The translations under genes and the position numbers were made by a program. A stretch of 64,000 nt of DNA from Streptomyces qaidamensis (lineage in GTDB: Bacteria > Actinomycetota > Actinomycetes > Streptomycetales > Streptomycetaceae), in NCBI RefSeq assembly GCF_001611795.1, contig NZ_CP015098.1:868001-932000 (forward strand), in the 5' to 3' direction. Shown piece by piece: positions 16,299 through 29,737 of this stretch; the first letter of the stretch is position 1, and each line of letters opens with the position of its first letter. Below the pieces are notes generated by a model. The model had not been told where the DNA came from, ran no database searches, and saw only the letters and a list, made by a program, of their open reading frames with translations.

Positions 16299-17387
16299 TC
16301 AGGGACGCCAGTGCGGGTCGTAACCGCTGGTCAGCTTGTGCTTGTTGTGGCGCCACCTGGGCTCGTGGTTGACCAGCTCGTTGGTCACGCCGCGCAGCCG
16401 TCGGATGACGGCCCCGTACGGCTTGACGACGAGGGACGACAGGGTGCTGCCCGGGGGCTCGTCCATGAACGGCATGAACGCGTCGGGGAAGCCGGGCATC
16501 GTGCAGCCGATGCAGATGCCGCCGACGTTGGGGCAGCCGCCGATGCCGGCCATCCAGCCGCGCTTGGGCACGTTGCAGTTCACGACCGGGCCCCAACAGC
16601 CCGTCTTGACCAGGCACTTGGGCGAGTTGTAGTCCGTGGCGAAGTTGGCCTGCTCGTAGTACGAGCCGCGGTCGCAGCCCTCGTGGACGGTCTTCCCGAA
16701 CAGCCACTGCGGGCGCAGCATGTGGTCCAGCGGGGGCGGGGGCGCGGAGCCGGCCGCGTGGTACAGGACCCAGATCAGGGTCTCCATGAAGTTCTCGGGC
16801 TGGATCGGGCAGCCGGGCACGTTGACGATCGGCAGGCCGGCCTGGGAGGTGTAGTCCCAGCCCAGGTAGTCGGCGAGGCCCATGCAGCCCGTCGGGTTGC
16901 CGGACATGGCGTGGATGCCGCCGAAGGTGGCGCAGGTGCCGGCGGCGACCACCGCCCAGGCCTTGGGGGCCAGTTGGTCGATCCACCAGTTGAGGGTCTG
17001 CGGCTCGCCGGTCTCCGGGTCGTTGCCGAAGGACGTCCAGTAGCCGTCGCCCTCGATGATGTTCTGGTTGGGGATCGAGCCCTCGATGACGAGGATGAAC
17101 GGGCCCAGTTCGCCGCGTACGGCCGCCCGGTAGGGCGCGAGGAAGTCCTCGCCGCCCAGGCTGGGCGAGAGCACCTTGTTGACCAGGTTCACCTTCGGCA
17201 GGCCCGGGATCAGCCCGAGCACCAGGTCCTCGATGGAGGGCTGGTCGGCGGCGGTGAGCGAGACGGTGTCCCCGTCGCAGCTCATGCCCTCGGAGATCCA
17301 GAGGATGTGGATCTCGTCTATGCCCTGCCGGTCCTCGGACCGCTCGGGTTCCTTGCTGACTTCGGTGGTGCTGCTGTGGGTTGTCAT
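16299..17387 (-). CDS. hhyS: Group 1h [NiFe] hydrogenase small subunit
   Basis: 362 residues from ATG 17387; the frame is open further upstream, where it overlaps the accessory gene. Fe-S motifs: ISEGMSCDGD (Cys37, Asp40), AAGTCATFGG, VNVPGCPIQ for the proximal cluster; HEGCDRGSYYE, KCLVKTGCWGP and GCPNVGGICIGCTMPGFPD for medial and distal clusters. The usual CxGC start of the proximal site is CxxD here, the feature known from oxygen-insensitive group 1h/5 enzymes. No Tat signal, so the enzyme is not exported by its own signal. One base separates its start from the upstream stop. Confidence 0.97.
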   Translation of the reverse strand: MTTHSSTTEVSKEPERSEDRQGIDEIHILWISEGMSCDGDTVSLTAADQPSIEDLVLGLIPGLPKVNLVNKVLSPSLGGEDFLAPYRAAVRGELGPFILVIEGSIPNQNIIEGDGYWTSFGNDPETGEPQTLNWWIDQLAPKAWAVVAAGTCATFGGIHAMSGNPTGCMGLADYLGWDYTSQAGLPIVNVPGCPIQPENFMETLIWVLYHAAGSAPPPPLDHMLRPQWLFGKTVHEGCDRGSYYEQANFATDYNSPKCLVKTGCWGPVVNCNVPKRGWMAGIGGCPNVGGICIGCTMPGFPDAFMPFMDEPPGSTLSSLVVKPYGAVIRRLRGVTNELVNHEPRWRHNKHKLTSGYDPHWRP

Positions 17388-17388
17388 G

Positions 17389-19209
17389 TCACTCGGCCTC
17401 CGCTGCGGGGGTCTCGGAGTCGGTCGTGTGCCGCGCCTGAGCTGCGGCGGGAGCCGGTGCCGACGGCTCGTCCGGGGATCCGGCGGGCCCGAGGGGTTCG
17501 AGCTCGTCGGGCCGGAAGTAGTGGAAGCGGCCGTACCAGTTGTTGAGTTCGGCGGCCGGGTCGTCGTCGAGGGTGACGGCGAGGTGCACGCTGCCGTCCA
17601 CGTCGTGGAAGACGGCGGCGACCTCGGCGGTGCGCCCGGCCAGGAACATGTCCTGGGCGTCGGCGCCGCGTCCCCGGGGACGGAGCCGTACCCGGCTGCC
17701 GCCGCCGAGGGGGACACCGTCGACGATCACGGTGTCGCTGGTCGGGGAGAGCCCGTCGTCGGCGCCCTCCTGCCACCAGGCGGGGCGGTCGACGGGTGCT
17801 GTGGGGGTGGCCGGTGCCGGAGAGCCGACAGCGCCGGGCAGCCGGTCGGCAGGCGCCGCGGCGAGGGTGACCGGTGCGTCGGACAGCCGGTCGGCGGACG
17901 CCGTCGGGATGGCCGGTGCCGGAGAGCCGACGGCGCCGGGCAGCCGGTCGGCAGGCGCCGCGGCGAGGGTGACCGGTGCGTCGGACAGCCGGTCGGCGGA
18001 CGCCGTCGGGATGGCCGGTGCCGGAGAGCCGACAGCGCCGGGCAGCCGGTCGGCAGGCGCCGCGGCGAGGGTGACCGTTGCGTCGGACAGCCGGTCGGCG
18101 GACGCCGTCGGGATGGCCGGTGTCAGGGAGCGGACGGCGCCGTGCAGCCGTTCGAAGACCTCCTGCGGCATGGTGTCGACCCGGTCGAGGATCGCGGCGG
18201 CCCGCGGGTCGGTGGCCCGTGCCTCACGCTTCTCCTCGTCGGTCAGCAGCATCGTGCGCAGGGTGAGGATCTCGTCGATCTCCGCGGCGTCGTGCAGGTC
18301 GCCAGGGCTTTCGGGGGCGACCTGGGGGTGGTCGGGCAGGATGATCGGCGCGGACAGCAGGACGGGCCCGGTGTCGCCGGCCTCGCCGCCGAGCACGGGG
18401 AAGGTGAACTCGTTGCGGCACGCGCGCACGGCGGCTTCCAGGCCCGTCGGCGGATCGATCAGCGAGACGAACTCCACCCCGTCGCCGCCGAGGAGGGTGT
18501 GGGTGGCGATGAGGGCCCGGCGCAGTGCCTCGTCGCGGGTGGTGCGCGGCGGCGGCGCGGGCGCGGTGTTGGTGGTCCGTACGCGGATCCGGCAGAGGTC
18601 GTCGGAGAGCCGTTCGGCGGTGACGGTGGTGTCGGCCCGGATCTCCTCGCGGGTGCGCACCACCCGCCCGGCGCCCTCCGGCAGCGTCTCGACGTCCTCA
18701 CCTGCCGCGGCGCCCACCACGAAGGTGTGTCCGCCCCGCAGGAGTTCACCGAGCGGGACCCCCACCTCGCACTCGCGCGGCAGGGCCTCGTCGAAGGTCA
18801 GATGCACCGTGCCGTCGTCGGTGCGCAGCGACTCGACCGGGCGGTGACCTGCTTCCTGCACCTGCTTGCGCTGCATCTGCAGGTAGCGCACTCGCACCCG
18901 TACGCGGGCGCTGCCGGGCTGCCGCACCCGCAGCAGGCACTCGCTCTGCTGGTACCAGGAGTCGGCGGAGCCGGAGACACCGGGCGTGACGGGGCCGTCC
19001 GCCTCCACCCAGTCCCGGGGGAACAGCACGCCGAACTGCCAGCGCACGCGGTTCTTTGCGGAGGAGCGGCGGTAGGGGTAGAGGAGGTAGCCCTCGTAGA
19101 GGACGGCGTCGGCGACGGCCCCGAGCTGCTCGAAGACGCCCGGGGACGGGCCGGTGCCGCCCCTCGGGGCAGCGCTCTTCGTGCTGCCCTCGGCCCATGC
19201 CTCCGCCAT
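17389..19209 (-). CDS. Hydrogenase-operon accessory protein with Ala/Pro-rich tandem repeats
   Basis: 606 residues from ATG 19209, with GAGGAGG upstream. An N-terminal folded part at about 15-330 (YEGYLLYPYRRSSAKNRVRW, QFGVLFPRDW) resembles proteins found next to group 1h hydrogenases. Residues about 365-466 are three near-identical 34-residue units (ADRLSDAPVTLAAAPADRL, GAVGSPAPAIPTAS). A C-terminal compact domain at about 490-580 has GGGSRVRLRPRG, FHDVDGSVHLAVTLDDDP and WYGRFHYFRPDELEPL. It is the first gene of the structural operon, directly before hhyS. Possible counterpart of a scaffold such as mycobacterial HucM; similarity not tested. Confidence 0.85.
   Translation of the reverse strand: MAEAWAEGSTKSAAPRGGTGPSPGVFEQLGAVADAVLYEGYLLYPYRRSSAKNRVRWQFGVLFPRDWVEADGPVTPGVSGSADSWYQQSECLLRVRQPGSARVRVRVRYLQMQRKQVQEAGHRPVESLRTDDGTVHLTFDEALPRECEVGVPLGELLRGGHTFVVGAAAGEDVETLPEGAGRVVRTREEIRADTTVTAERLSDDLCRIRVRTTNTAPAPPPRTTRDEALRRALIATHTLLGGDGVEFVSLIDPPTGLEAAVRACRNEFTFPVLGGEAGDTGPVLLSAPIILPDHPQVAPESPGDLHDAAEIDEILTLRTMLLTDEEKREARATDPRAAAILDRVDTMPQEVFERLHGAVRSLTPAIPTASADRLSDATVTLAAAPADRLPGAVGSPAPAIPTASADRLSDAPVTLAAAPADRLPGAVGSPAPAIPTASADRLSDAPVTLAAAPADRLPGAVGSPAPATPTAPVDRPAWWQEGADDGLSPTSDTVIVDGVPLGGGSRVRLRPRGRGADAQDMFLAGRTAEVAAVFHDVDGSVHLAVTLDDDPAAELNNWYGRFHYFRPDELEPLGPAGSPDEPSAPAPAAAQARHTTDSETPAAEAE
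17811..18116. repeat. Three 102-bp direct repeats inside the accessory gene
   Basis: Units start at 17811, 17913 and 18015 (period exactly 102) and differ at only a few bases; a decayed fourth copy begins at 18117. They encode 34-residue units. The near identity implies recent expansion or ongoing homogenisation, so copy number may vary between strains. Confidence 0.95.
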
Positions 19210-19358
19210 CGTGCCTCCTCGTCCCTGGGTGCACACGCATCCCTTCCACCACGGTCACACCACTCATCGACGGTCGCCTCCTACGGCGCAGCGGGATTGG
19301 GCCGTTCGGGGTGATGGGCATGGGGCCGCGCGGCGTGGCGCGGGACGGGAGCGCAGCG

Positions 19359-19393
19359 ACGGGCCCGTCGGCGCCGAGGCGCGACGGGCCCGT
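19359..19393 (-). terminator. Hairpin with two ACGGGCCCGT palindromes
   Basis: ACGGGCCCGT occurs at 19359-19368 and 19384-19393, and the flanking bases extend the pairing to about 15 bp with a mismatch. It lies 30 bases beyond the stop of the leftward membrane protein gene and before the hydrogenase operon start, so it should isolate the two. Confidence 0.65.
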
Positions 19394-19422
19394 GTCGGTG
19401 GTGTGGAGGGGGTGCGGCGTGT

Positions 19423-19875
19423 TCAGCGCTGCACGTGGGCGAGCCGGCGCGCCAGCAGCGGGACGACGACCGCGGCGGCCACCACATGGGACGCGGCGAG
19501 GACGATCTGGGTGGACGTGGCGGTGTGCGGGGCGACGGCCGGGCCGGCGAGTGACAGTGCGGTGAGCGCGACGGTGGTCACGGTGAACGTGCGGGCGGGC
19601 CGCCCGGCCCAGCGGGCGAGCGCGACGGCGAGGACGATTCCGGCGACCGACCAGAACACCACCCCGCCGAAGAAGCCGCCGACCGGGATCTCCGCGGCCT
19701 CCGTCGCGCCGGGACCGGCCGCCTCCATCGGGACGCCGGCGGCCCGCGCGACGAGCGCGAACGCCTCCGTCACGGCGGCTCCGGCGAGGGTGGCGAGTAT
19801 GCCGACCAGCCACACGGGGCGGGTGGAGAGAAGGCCGGACTCGGTCTGCTGTGCCTGTGCCTGAATCGCACTCAT
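19423..19875 (-). CDS. Four-helix membrane protein (DUF6069-like)
   Basis: 150 residues with four hydrophobic segments: WLVGILATLAGAAVTEAFALV, GGFFGGVVFWSVAGIVLAVAL, FTVTTVALTALSLAGPAV and IVLAASHVVAAAVVVPLLA. Length, spacing and the loop GVPMEAAGPGATEAAEIP fit the DUF6069 family of actinobacteria. Monocistronic, divergent from malic enzyme. Function unknown. Confidence 0.8.
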   Translation of the reverse strand: MSAIQAQAQQTESGLLSTRPVWLVGILATLAGAAVTEAFALVARAAGVPMEAAGPGATEAAEIPVGGFFGGVVFWSVAGIVLAVALARWAGRPARTFTVTTVALTALSLAGPAVAPHTATSTQIVLAASHVVAAAVVVPLLARRLAHVQR

Positions 19876-20044
19876 GTCACTGTCTCCTGACGGGCGTTGG
19901 GGCGCGGTGGGTCGTACGGAGAGGTAGACCGGACGGCGAGGCGGAACTCATCGGTGGCCGGGGGACGTTTCCAGCAGGCCGGTGTTCATCCGGATGGCAC
20001 ACGTCACCCGCACGAACCGGCGCGTCACGGGAAGGCGTTACCTC

Positions 20045-21721
20045 ATGGACCAGCCCACACATCACCCCCGCCCCACCACCAGCCCCGCCGTGACGACCCT
20101 GGCCGACCCCCTGGTCAACAGGGGCACCGCCTTCAGCCGACGCGAACGCCAGGAGCTGGGGATCGACGGGCTGCTGCCGCCGGCCGTGGAAAGCCTGGAC
20201 GAGCAGGTCGCCCGCGCCTACGAGGCGTTCCACGGCTACGACAAGCCCCTCAACCGGCACATCTACCTGCGGCAGCTCCAGGACACCAACGAGGTGCTCT
20301 TCTACCGTCTGGTCACCGAGCACCTGGAGGAACTGCTGCCCGTCGTCTACACGCCGACGGTGGGCGAGGCGTGCCAGAAGTTCAGCGAGATCTACCGGCG
20401 GCCGCGCGGTCTGTTCCTGACCTGGGAGGACCGGCACCGCTTCCGGGAGATCCTGCGCAACCGCCCGCACCGGGACCACGAGGTGGACGTCATCGTCGTC
20501 ACCGACGGGCAGCGCATCCTCGGTCTGGGCGACCAGGGCGTCGGCGGCATGGGCATCCCGATCGGCAAGCTCAGCCTCTACACGGCCATCGGCGGCATCC
20601 ACCCCGCCCGCACCCTGCCGATCCTGCTGGACGTCGGCACCGACAACGAGACCCTGCTCGGCAACCCCCGCTACCTGGGCCGCCGCGCACGGAGGCTGAC
20701 CGGTGCCGAGTACGACGAGATGATCGAGGCGTTCGTCTCGGCGGTCGAGGCGGAGCTACCCGGGACGCTGCTGCAATGGGAGGACTTCGCCACCGCACAC
20801 GCCCACCCGATCCTCGCCCGCTACCGCGACCGGCTGCTCACGTTCAACGACGACATCCAGGGCACCGCCGCCGTCACGCTCGGCGCCCTGTCCACCGCGG
20901 CGAACGTGGCCGGCACCCCGCTGCCCGAGCAGCGCGTGGTGATCCTGGGCGCGGGGTCGGCCGCCATCGGCGTCGCCGACATGATCCGTACGGCCATGAT
21001 CGGCGAGGGCCTGTCCCAGGACGAAGCCACGGCCCGGTTCTGGATCCTCGACGTCGACGGCCTGCTGGTGTCCTCCCGCTCCGAACTGACCCCGCAGCAG
21101 CGGGTGTTCGCGCGTGACGACAGCGAGGTGGCCGACTGGGACGGCACCGGCCTCGCCGAAGTGGTGCGCCGCGTCGAGCCGACGGCGCTCATCGGGCTGT
21201 CGACGGCACACGGCGCTTTCACCGAGGAGATCGTGCGGCAGATGGCCTCGACCTGCGAACGGCCCGTGGTCTTCCCGCTCTCCAACCCCACCTCGCACTC
21301 CGAGGCCGAGCCCGCGGACCTCACCCGCTGGACCGACGGGCGGGCGCTGATCGCCACCGGCTCACCCTTCCCTCCGCTGACGGTCGACGGGCACGAGGTG
21401 CCGGTGGCGCAGTCGAACAACGTGTACGTCTTCCCTGCCATGGGCCTCGCGGTGACCGCGAGCCGGGCCACGCGGGTCACGGACCGCATGCTCGTGGCCG
21501 CCGCCCAGGCCGTCGCTCGGTGCGCCGTGCGGGCGGCGGACGGCGACGACGGCCCCGTGCCGCTGCTGCCGCCGCTGGCCGGGATGCGGGAGTCGGCCCG
21601 CGAGATCGCCCTGGCCGCGGCCCTCGCCGCCGTCGAGGACGGGGTGGCCCCGCAGGCCACGGAGGAGGAGTTGCGAGGGGCCGTCGCCCGGGCGCAGTGG
21701 ACGCCTCTGTACGAGGACTAG
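20045..21721 (+). CDS. NAD-dependent malic enzyme
   Basis: 558 residues from ATG 20045 (MDQPTHHPRP), with GGGAAGG upstream. Large-type malic enzyme: YTPTVGEACQKFSEIYRRP near residues 100-120, GLGDQGVGGMGIPIGKL with the catalytic Lys, the metal-site NDDIQGTAAVTLG, the Rossmann motif VILGAGSAAIGVADMI, and PLSNPTSHSEAEP near the C-terminus. Converts L-malate to pyruvate and CO2 with reduction of NAD (or NADP). The length and the YTPTVG signature match the MaeA/SfcA group rather than the shorter form. Stands alone. Confidence 0.96.
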   Translation: MDQPTHHPRPTTSPAVTTLADPLVNRGTAFSRRERQELGIDGLLPPAVESLDEQVARAYEAFHGYDKPLNRHIYLRQLQDTNEVLFYRLVTEHLEELLPVVYTPTVGEACQKFSEIYRRPRGLFLTWEDRHRFREILRNRPHRDHEVDVIVVTDGQRILGLGDQGVGGMGIPIGKLSLYTAIGGIHPARTLPILLDVGTDNETLLGNPRYLGRRARRLTGAEYDEMIEAFVSAVEAELPGTLLQWEDFATAHAHPILARYRDRLLTFNDDIQGTAAVTLGALSTAANVAGTPLPEQRVVILGAGSAAIGVADMIRTAMIGEGLSQDEATARFWILDVDGLLVSSRSELTPQQRVFARDDSEVADWDGTGLAEVVRRVEPTALIGLSTAHGAFTEEIVRQMASTCERPVVFPLSNPTSHSEAEPADLTRWTDGRALIATGSPFPPLTVDGHEVPVAQSNNVYVFPAMGLAVTASRATRVTDRMLVAAAQAVARCAVRAADGDDGPVPLLPPLAGMRESAREIALAAALAAVEDGVAPQATEEELRGAVARAQWTPLYED

Positions 21722-21792
21722 GAGCGTTTGCCGGTCCTCCGGGGGACGTACTGTCGAAGGACACGACCGTCGGCCCCGGAGGCATCGGCTTC

Positions 21793-22080
21793 ATGGACCA
21801 GCAGCGGCCCCTCCCCGACGCGCTGGAGGCGGCGGCGGACGCGTTCGAGCGGCTGCGTCCGCGGCTGTTCGGCATCGCCTACCGCGTCCTCGGCAGCGTG
21901 TCGGAGGCCGAGGACGTGGTGCAGGACGTGTGGGTGCGCTGGCAGGGCGCCGACCGGAGCACGGTGCTGGACCAGGGCGCGTTCCTCGCGAAGATCACCA
22001 CGCGGCTGGCGGTCAACGTGGCCCGGTCGGCGGGGGTGCGCGGCGAAGCCTATGTGGGCCCGTGGCTGCCGGAACCCGGT
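21793..22080 (+). pseudogene. ECF41-type sigma factor, 5' part only
   Basis: From ATG 21793 the frame reads a sigma region 2 of the SigJ/ECF41 kind: FERLRPRLFGIAYRVLGSVS, EAEDVVQDVWVRWQ, then FLAKITTRLAVNVARSAGVR, and the family linker AYVGPWLPEP. Immediately after this, at about 22080, the similarity ends, so region 4 and the C-terminal SnoaL-like domain are gone. The frame then runs antisense through the oxidoreductase remnant. Not expected to make an active sigma factor. Confidence 0.85.
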
Positions 22081-22550
22081 GGACATGTCCGTCACGGGGG
22101 CGACGAACTCGAAGAACTGGGCGGCGCGCACGATGCTGTACGGCACGCCGCTGCCGCGCACGGCGTTGTCCTGGGCGGCCTTGGCCTCGTAGTACACCGG
22201 GCGTCATGGTCGCCTCGGTCGCGGGGATGCGGTCGCGTAGCCGGGGACTGGTCGACGCCGACGATCGAGAGTACGACGTGATGGCGGACGCCTGCCTCCT
22301 TCTCGGCGGCGAACAGGTTCCGGGCCGAGCGGGTGAAGAAGTCCAGGGTCGGCCCCGTGTCGAAGGACGGCGAGTTCGACACGTCCACGACCACGTCCGC
22401 GCCCTTGAGGGAATCTGTCAGTCCTTCGCCGGTGAGGGTGTCGACGCCCGCGGAGGGGGCGGCCGGCACGGCCTCGTGTCCGCCCTCGCGCAGGACGGCG
22501 CACACCTGGGAGCCGATGAGGCCCGTACCGCCGACTACCACGATCTTCAT
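22080..22550 (-). pseudogene. NmrA/SDR-like NAD(P)-binding oxidoreductase, frameshifted and 3'-truncated
   Basis: Starts MKIVVVGGTGLIGSQVC with the GxxGxxG dinucleotide site and continues to VRHHVVLSIVGVDQ at about 22255. The next family block YYEAKAAQDNAVRGSGVPYSIVRAAQFFEFV is present but in another frame (about 22100-22195). Some 38 extra bases appear to separate the two blocks. The gene then ends against the sigma-factor remnant at about 22080; about 80 C-terminal residues are missing. Oxidoreductases of this kind are typical genomic partners of ECF41 sigma factors. Confidence 0.85.
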
Positions 22551-22671
22551 CGCTGTCTCCGTTCGCTGAGGTGCTGACTCACCAGAGAGACAGGGCGGGG
22601 CCCGGATCTGTGACAGCCGGGGTGAGCGCCGCGCGGCGGGTGACCGTCCGCTGCTTCAGGACTCGCGTCCC

Positions 22672-25362
22672 TCACCCGACCCGGATGCCCACGATGCACG
22701 TGTCGTCGTCGGTGTCCGACTTGCTGTAGGTCAGGAGGCGGTCCAGTTGCTGGTCGAGTGTGCTGGGGGCCGAGCGGGCGGTGGTCAGGAGGTGGGTCAG
22801 GGACTCCTCCATGGGGCGGTCCCGTCGCTCGACCAGGCCGTCCGTGTACATCAACAGGGTGTCCCCGGGGGCCAGTTGCAGCTCGGTCTCCTCGTAGACG
22901 GCCTCCGGCACCGCCCCGAGCAACAGCCCCTTGACCAGGGGCAGGGGGGCCGCTTCGGTGTCGCGGACGAGAACCGGCGGCAGATGTCCCGCCCGGGCCC
23001 AGCGCAGCGTCCGCCGGACCGGGTCGTACAGCCCGCACACCGCCGTCGCGGTGACGTTGCCGGTCAGATGATGCGCCACGATGTTGAGCCAGGACAGCAA
23101 CTGACCCGGCCCGGCGCCGGTCACCGCGAGGCCGCGCAACGCGTTGCGCAGGACGACCATGCTGGTGGCGGCCTCGATACCGTGGCCGGCCACGTCCCCG
23201 ACGCACAGCAGCACCTTGCGGGACGGCAGGACGACGGCGTCGTACCAGTCGCCGCCCACCAGCTGCTCGGTCTCCGCGGGCCGGTAGCGTACGGCGACCT
23301 GGAGACCGGACACCTGCAACGGTGCCTGGGTGGGGGGCATGATGGCGTGCTGCAGCTGCAGGGTCAGCCGGTTGCGTTCGGTGGCCTGCTGTTCGGTGTG
23401 CGCCAGTTGGTCGCGGGTGGCCGCGAGCGCCACCTCGGTCCAGTGCTGGGCCGAGATGTCCTGGCAGGCCCCGCGCACGAGGAGCAGGCGGTCGTCGGTG
23501 TCCAGCACCGGTTCGGCGACGATCCGGATGTGCCGGGTCACCCCGTCCGGCCGCTGGAGCCGGAAGGCGGCCGCCGCAGGGCGCTGGTGGTGCAGCAGCG
23601 TGCGCAGGAAGCGGCGGATGGAGACGCCGTCGTCAGGGTGGGCATGGGCCGGCAGCTCCTCCAGGGGGACCGGGGTGCTCGTCTGGGGGCGTCCGTAGAG
23701 GTCGAAGAGCTGCCCGTTCCAGGTGATCTCACCGGTGAGCACGTTCTCCTCGAACCCGCCGATGCGGCCGAGCCGTTGGGCGTGCTGGAGCAGGCTGGCC
23801 AGTCGTGCCGTCTCGTCCTCGATGCGCCAGATGAGGAGGACGGACATGCCGTGGCGGCTGATGCTGATGTCCGCGACAGCCGAGAGGGGCACCTGGTCGA
23901 CGAGGGCGGTGAGGTTCATCCGTCGGGTCCGGAAGGGCTCTCCGGTGGCGTAGACCCGCTCGACGCGCTGGAACAACTCGCTGTCCCCGGCGGTCATCGG
24001 GTAGGCCTCCAGGAGCAGCGCACCGTTCACGACCGCCCGCGGCCTGCCCGCCGGGTCCAGGAACCTGCTGTTGACGTGCTGGATGCGGAAGTCCACCAGG
24101 TGCCCGTCGCCGTCGAGGTGCGGCACCAGGACGAGGGCGGGATCGTGCAGTCCGTCGGCCAGGTCCATCAGCTCGGCGGCGTCCGGCAGGACGCGGGGCT
24201 CGTGGGCCGCGCCCTGGGCCGGCGTGTGCGTCTCCAGGGTGTGGGCGCACAGTTCGGCCAGCGCCTCCACCTGGCGGACGATCTGCGGGGGCTGGGGCGT
24301 GAGCGGCTCCGGCCAGGCGATCTCCAGCACGCCGTGGATGCGGCCACCGGTGCCGGCGGGCAGGGCGACCCGGCCGCCGTCCGGATGGTGGTGCAGGCCG
24401 ATGGTGGGCAGCCCGGTCGCGGCGAGGGTGGTGATCCACTGCCCCTCGCGCTCGATGAGGCCCCGTCGCGCCACGGTCACCACGTCCGGCGGGACGTAAC
24501 GCCAGCGCGCGGCCTCAGCCGGTGAGAACCCGGCACTGCCCGCGAGGGTGAGCGAGCCGTCGGCGCCCGCGGCCCATACGGCCACGGCCACGGCGCCGAG
24601 GGGACGCAGCGCCTGCTCCAGCAGCGCGTCGGCGACGGCCTGGGCGTCGTCCGCCGCCAGGACGCCGCTCTCCGCCGCGCGCAGGCGTACGGCGGCCGAC
24701 TCGTTCTCGGCGTCGTCGGCGGCCCGGGTGGCGGCGAGGAAGGCGTCCGTCACCTCGGACATCCGGTCCCGGGCGGCCTGGTTGATGACGTCGACGGCGA
24801 GTTCCAGGGGGGTGACCTGGGCCTGCTCGGCCAACTGGGCGAGCTGTCGGGCGGCCTGGGCCGGTCCGCACTTCAGCCGTTCGACGAGGACACCTTTGGC
24901 GAGCTCGATCAGGGCACGCCCTTCGGCCTCCGCCTGGGCGGCCCGCACCTCCCGGCTGAGCCGCTCCACGGTGGCGGCGAGCCGGCCCACCGGGGAAGCG
25001 GACGACGGGTCCGCGATGAGGTCGGCGGGCGGGTCGTCGGAGGCCCACGCCTCGCCCGGCGAAGCCCACGGCCGCCCGTCGGGTGCCGCCGCGTTCTCGT
25101 CGGGTGCCGCCGCGGCCCCGTCGGAGGTCTCGGACTCCGCGTCGGTGGTCCGCGCCATCATGTCGGAGGTTTTCGCCTCCCCGGGGGAGGTCTTCGGCTC
25201 CTCGTCGGAAGTCTTCGGCTCCTCGTCGGGGGTCGGAGACACGGCGTCGGTGGCCTGAGCCCCGGCGTCGGACGTCGCCGACGGCGGGGCCGACCCGGTT
25301 CCGGTGGCCGAGTGGCGCTCCGGCTCACCGTCCTGACCCGGTTCGCGCGGCTGCTCGGACAT
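22672..25362 (-). CDS. ANTAR-GAF-PAS-SpoIIE multidomain serine phosphatase
   Basis: 896 residues from ATG 25362 (MSEQPREPGQDGEPE). Residues 1-120 are disordered and acidic with short EEPKTSD-like repeats. About 140-197 matches an ANTAR-type RNA-binding helix bundle (ALIELAKGVLVERLKCGPAQA), unusual this close to the N-terminus. A GAF-like domain lies at about 235-395, PAS folds at about 420-660 (ENVLTGEITWNGQLFDLYG; VRGACQDISAQHW), and a SpoIIE/PP2C domain at about 700-895 (QLVGGDWYDAV, GDVAGHGIEA, LMYTDGLVERRD, DDDTCIVGIRV). No membrane segment. It lies downstream of and co-directional with the histidine kinase gene, 103 bases away. Confidence 0.93.
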   Translation of the reverse strand: MSEQPREPGQDGEPERHSATGTGSAPPSATSDAGAQATDAVSPTPDEEPKTSDEEPKTSPGEAKTSDMMARTTDAESETSDGAAAAPDENAAAPDGRPWASPGEAWASDDPPADLIADPSSASPVGRLAATVERLSREVRAAQAEAEGRALIELAKGVLVERLKCGPAQAARQLAQLAEQAQVTPLELAVDVINQAARDRMSEVTDAFLAATRAADDAENESAAVRLRAAESGVLAADDAQAVADALLEQALRPLGAVAVAVWAAGADGSLTLAGSAGFSPAEAARWRYVPPDVVTVARRGLIEREGQWITTLAATGLPTIGLHHHPDGGRVALPAGTGGRIHGVLEIAWPEPLTPQPPQIVRQVEALAELCAHTLETHTPAQGAAHEPRVLPDAAELMDLADGLHDPALVLVPHLDGDGHLVDFRIQHVNSRFLDPAGRPRAVVNGALLLEAYPMTAGDSELFQRVERVYATGEPFRTRRMNLTALVDQVPLSAVADISISRHGMSVLLIWRIEDETARLASLLQHAQRLGRIGGFEENVLTGEITWNGQLFDLYGRPQTSTPVPLEELPAHAHPDDGVSIRRFLRTLLHHQRPAAAAFRLQRPDGVTRHIRIVAEPVLDTDDRLLLVRGACQDISAQHWTEVALAATRDQLAHTEQQATERNRLTLQLQHAIMPPTQAPLQVSGLQVAVRYRPAETEQLVGGDWYDAVVLPSRKVLLCVGDVAGHGIEAATSMVVLRNALRGLAVTGAGPGQLLSWLNIVAHHLTGNVTATAVCGLYDPVRRTLRWARAGHLPPVLVRDTEAAPLPLVKGLLLGAVPEAVYEETELQLAPGDTLLMYTDGLVERRDRPMEESLTHLLTTARSAPSTLDQQLDRLLTYSKSDTDDDTCIVGIRVG

Positions 25363-25465
25363 GCTCACGGTGTGGATGCTCCTCGGCTGGAGCGCCCTGA
25401 GGCGCGGAACGACAGGCGCTGCGGGGCGCCCGGTCCGCCGGTCGGCGGACCGGGCGCCGGGGTGC

Positions 25466-29737
<4,272 letters not shown>

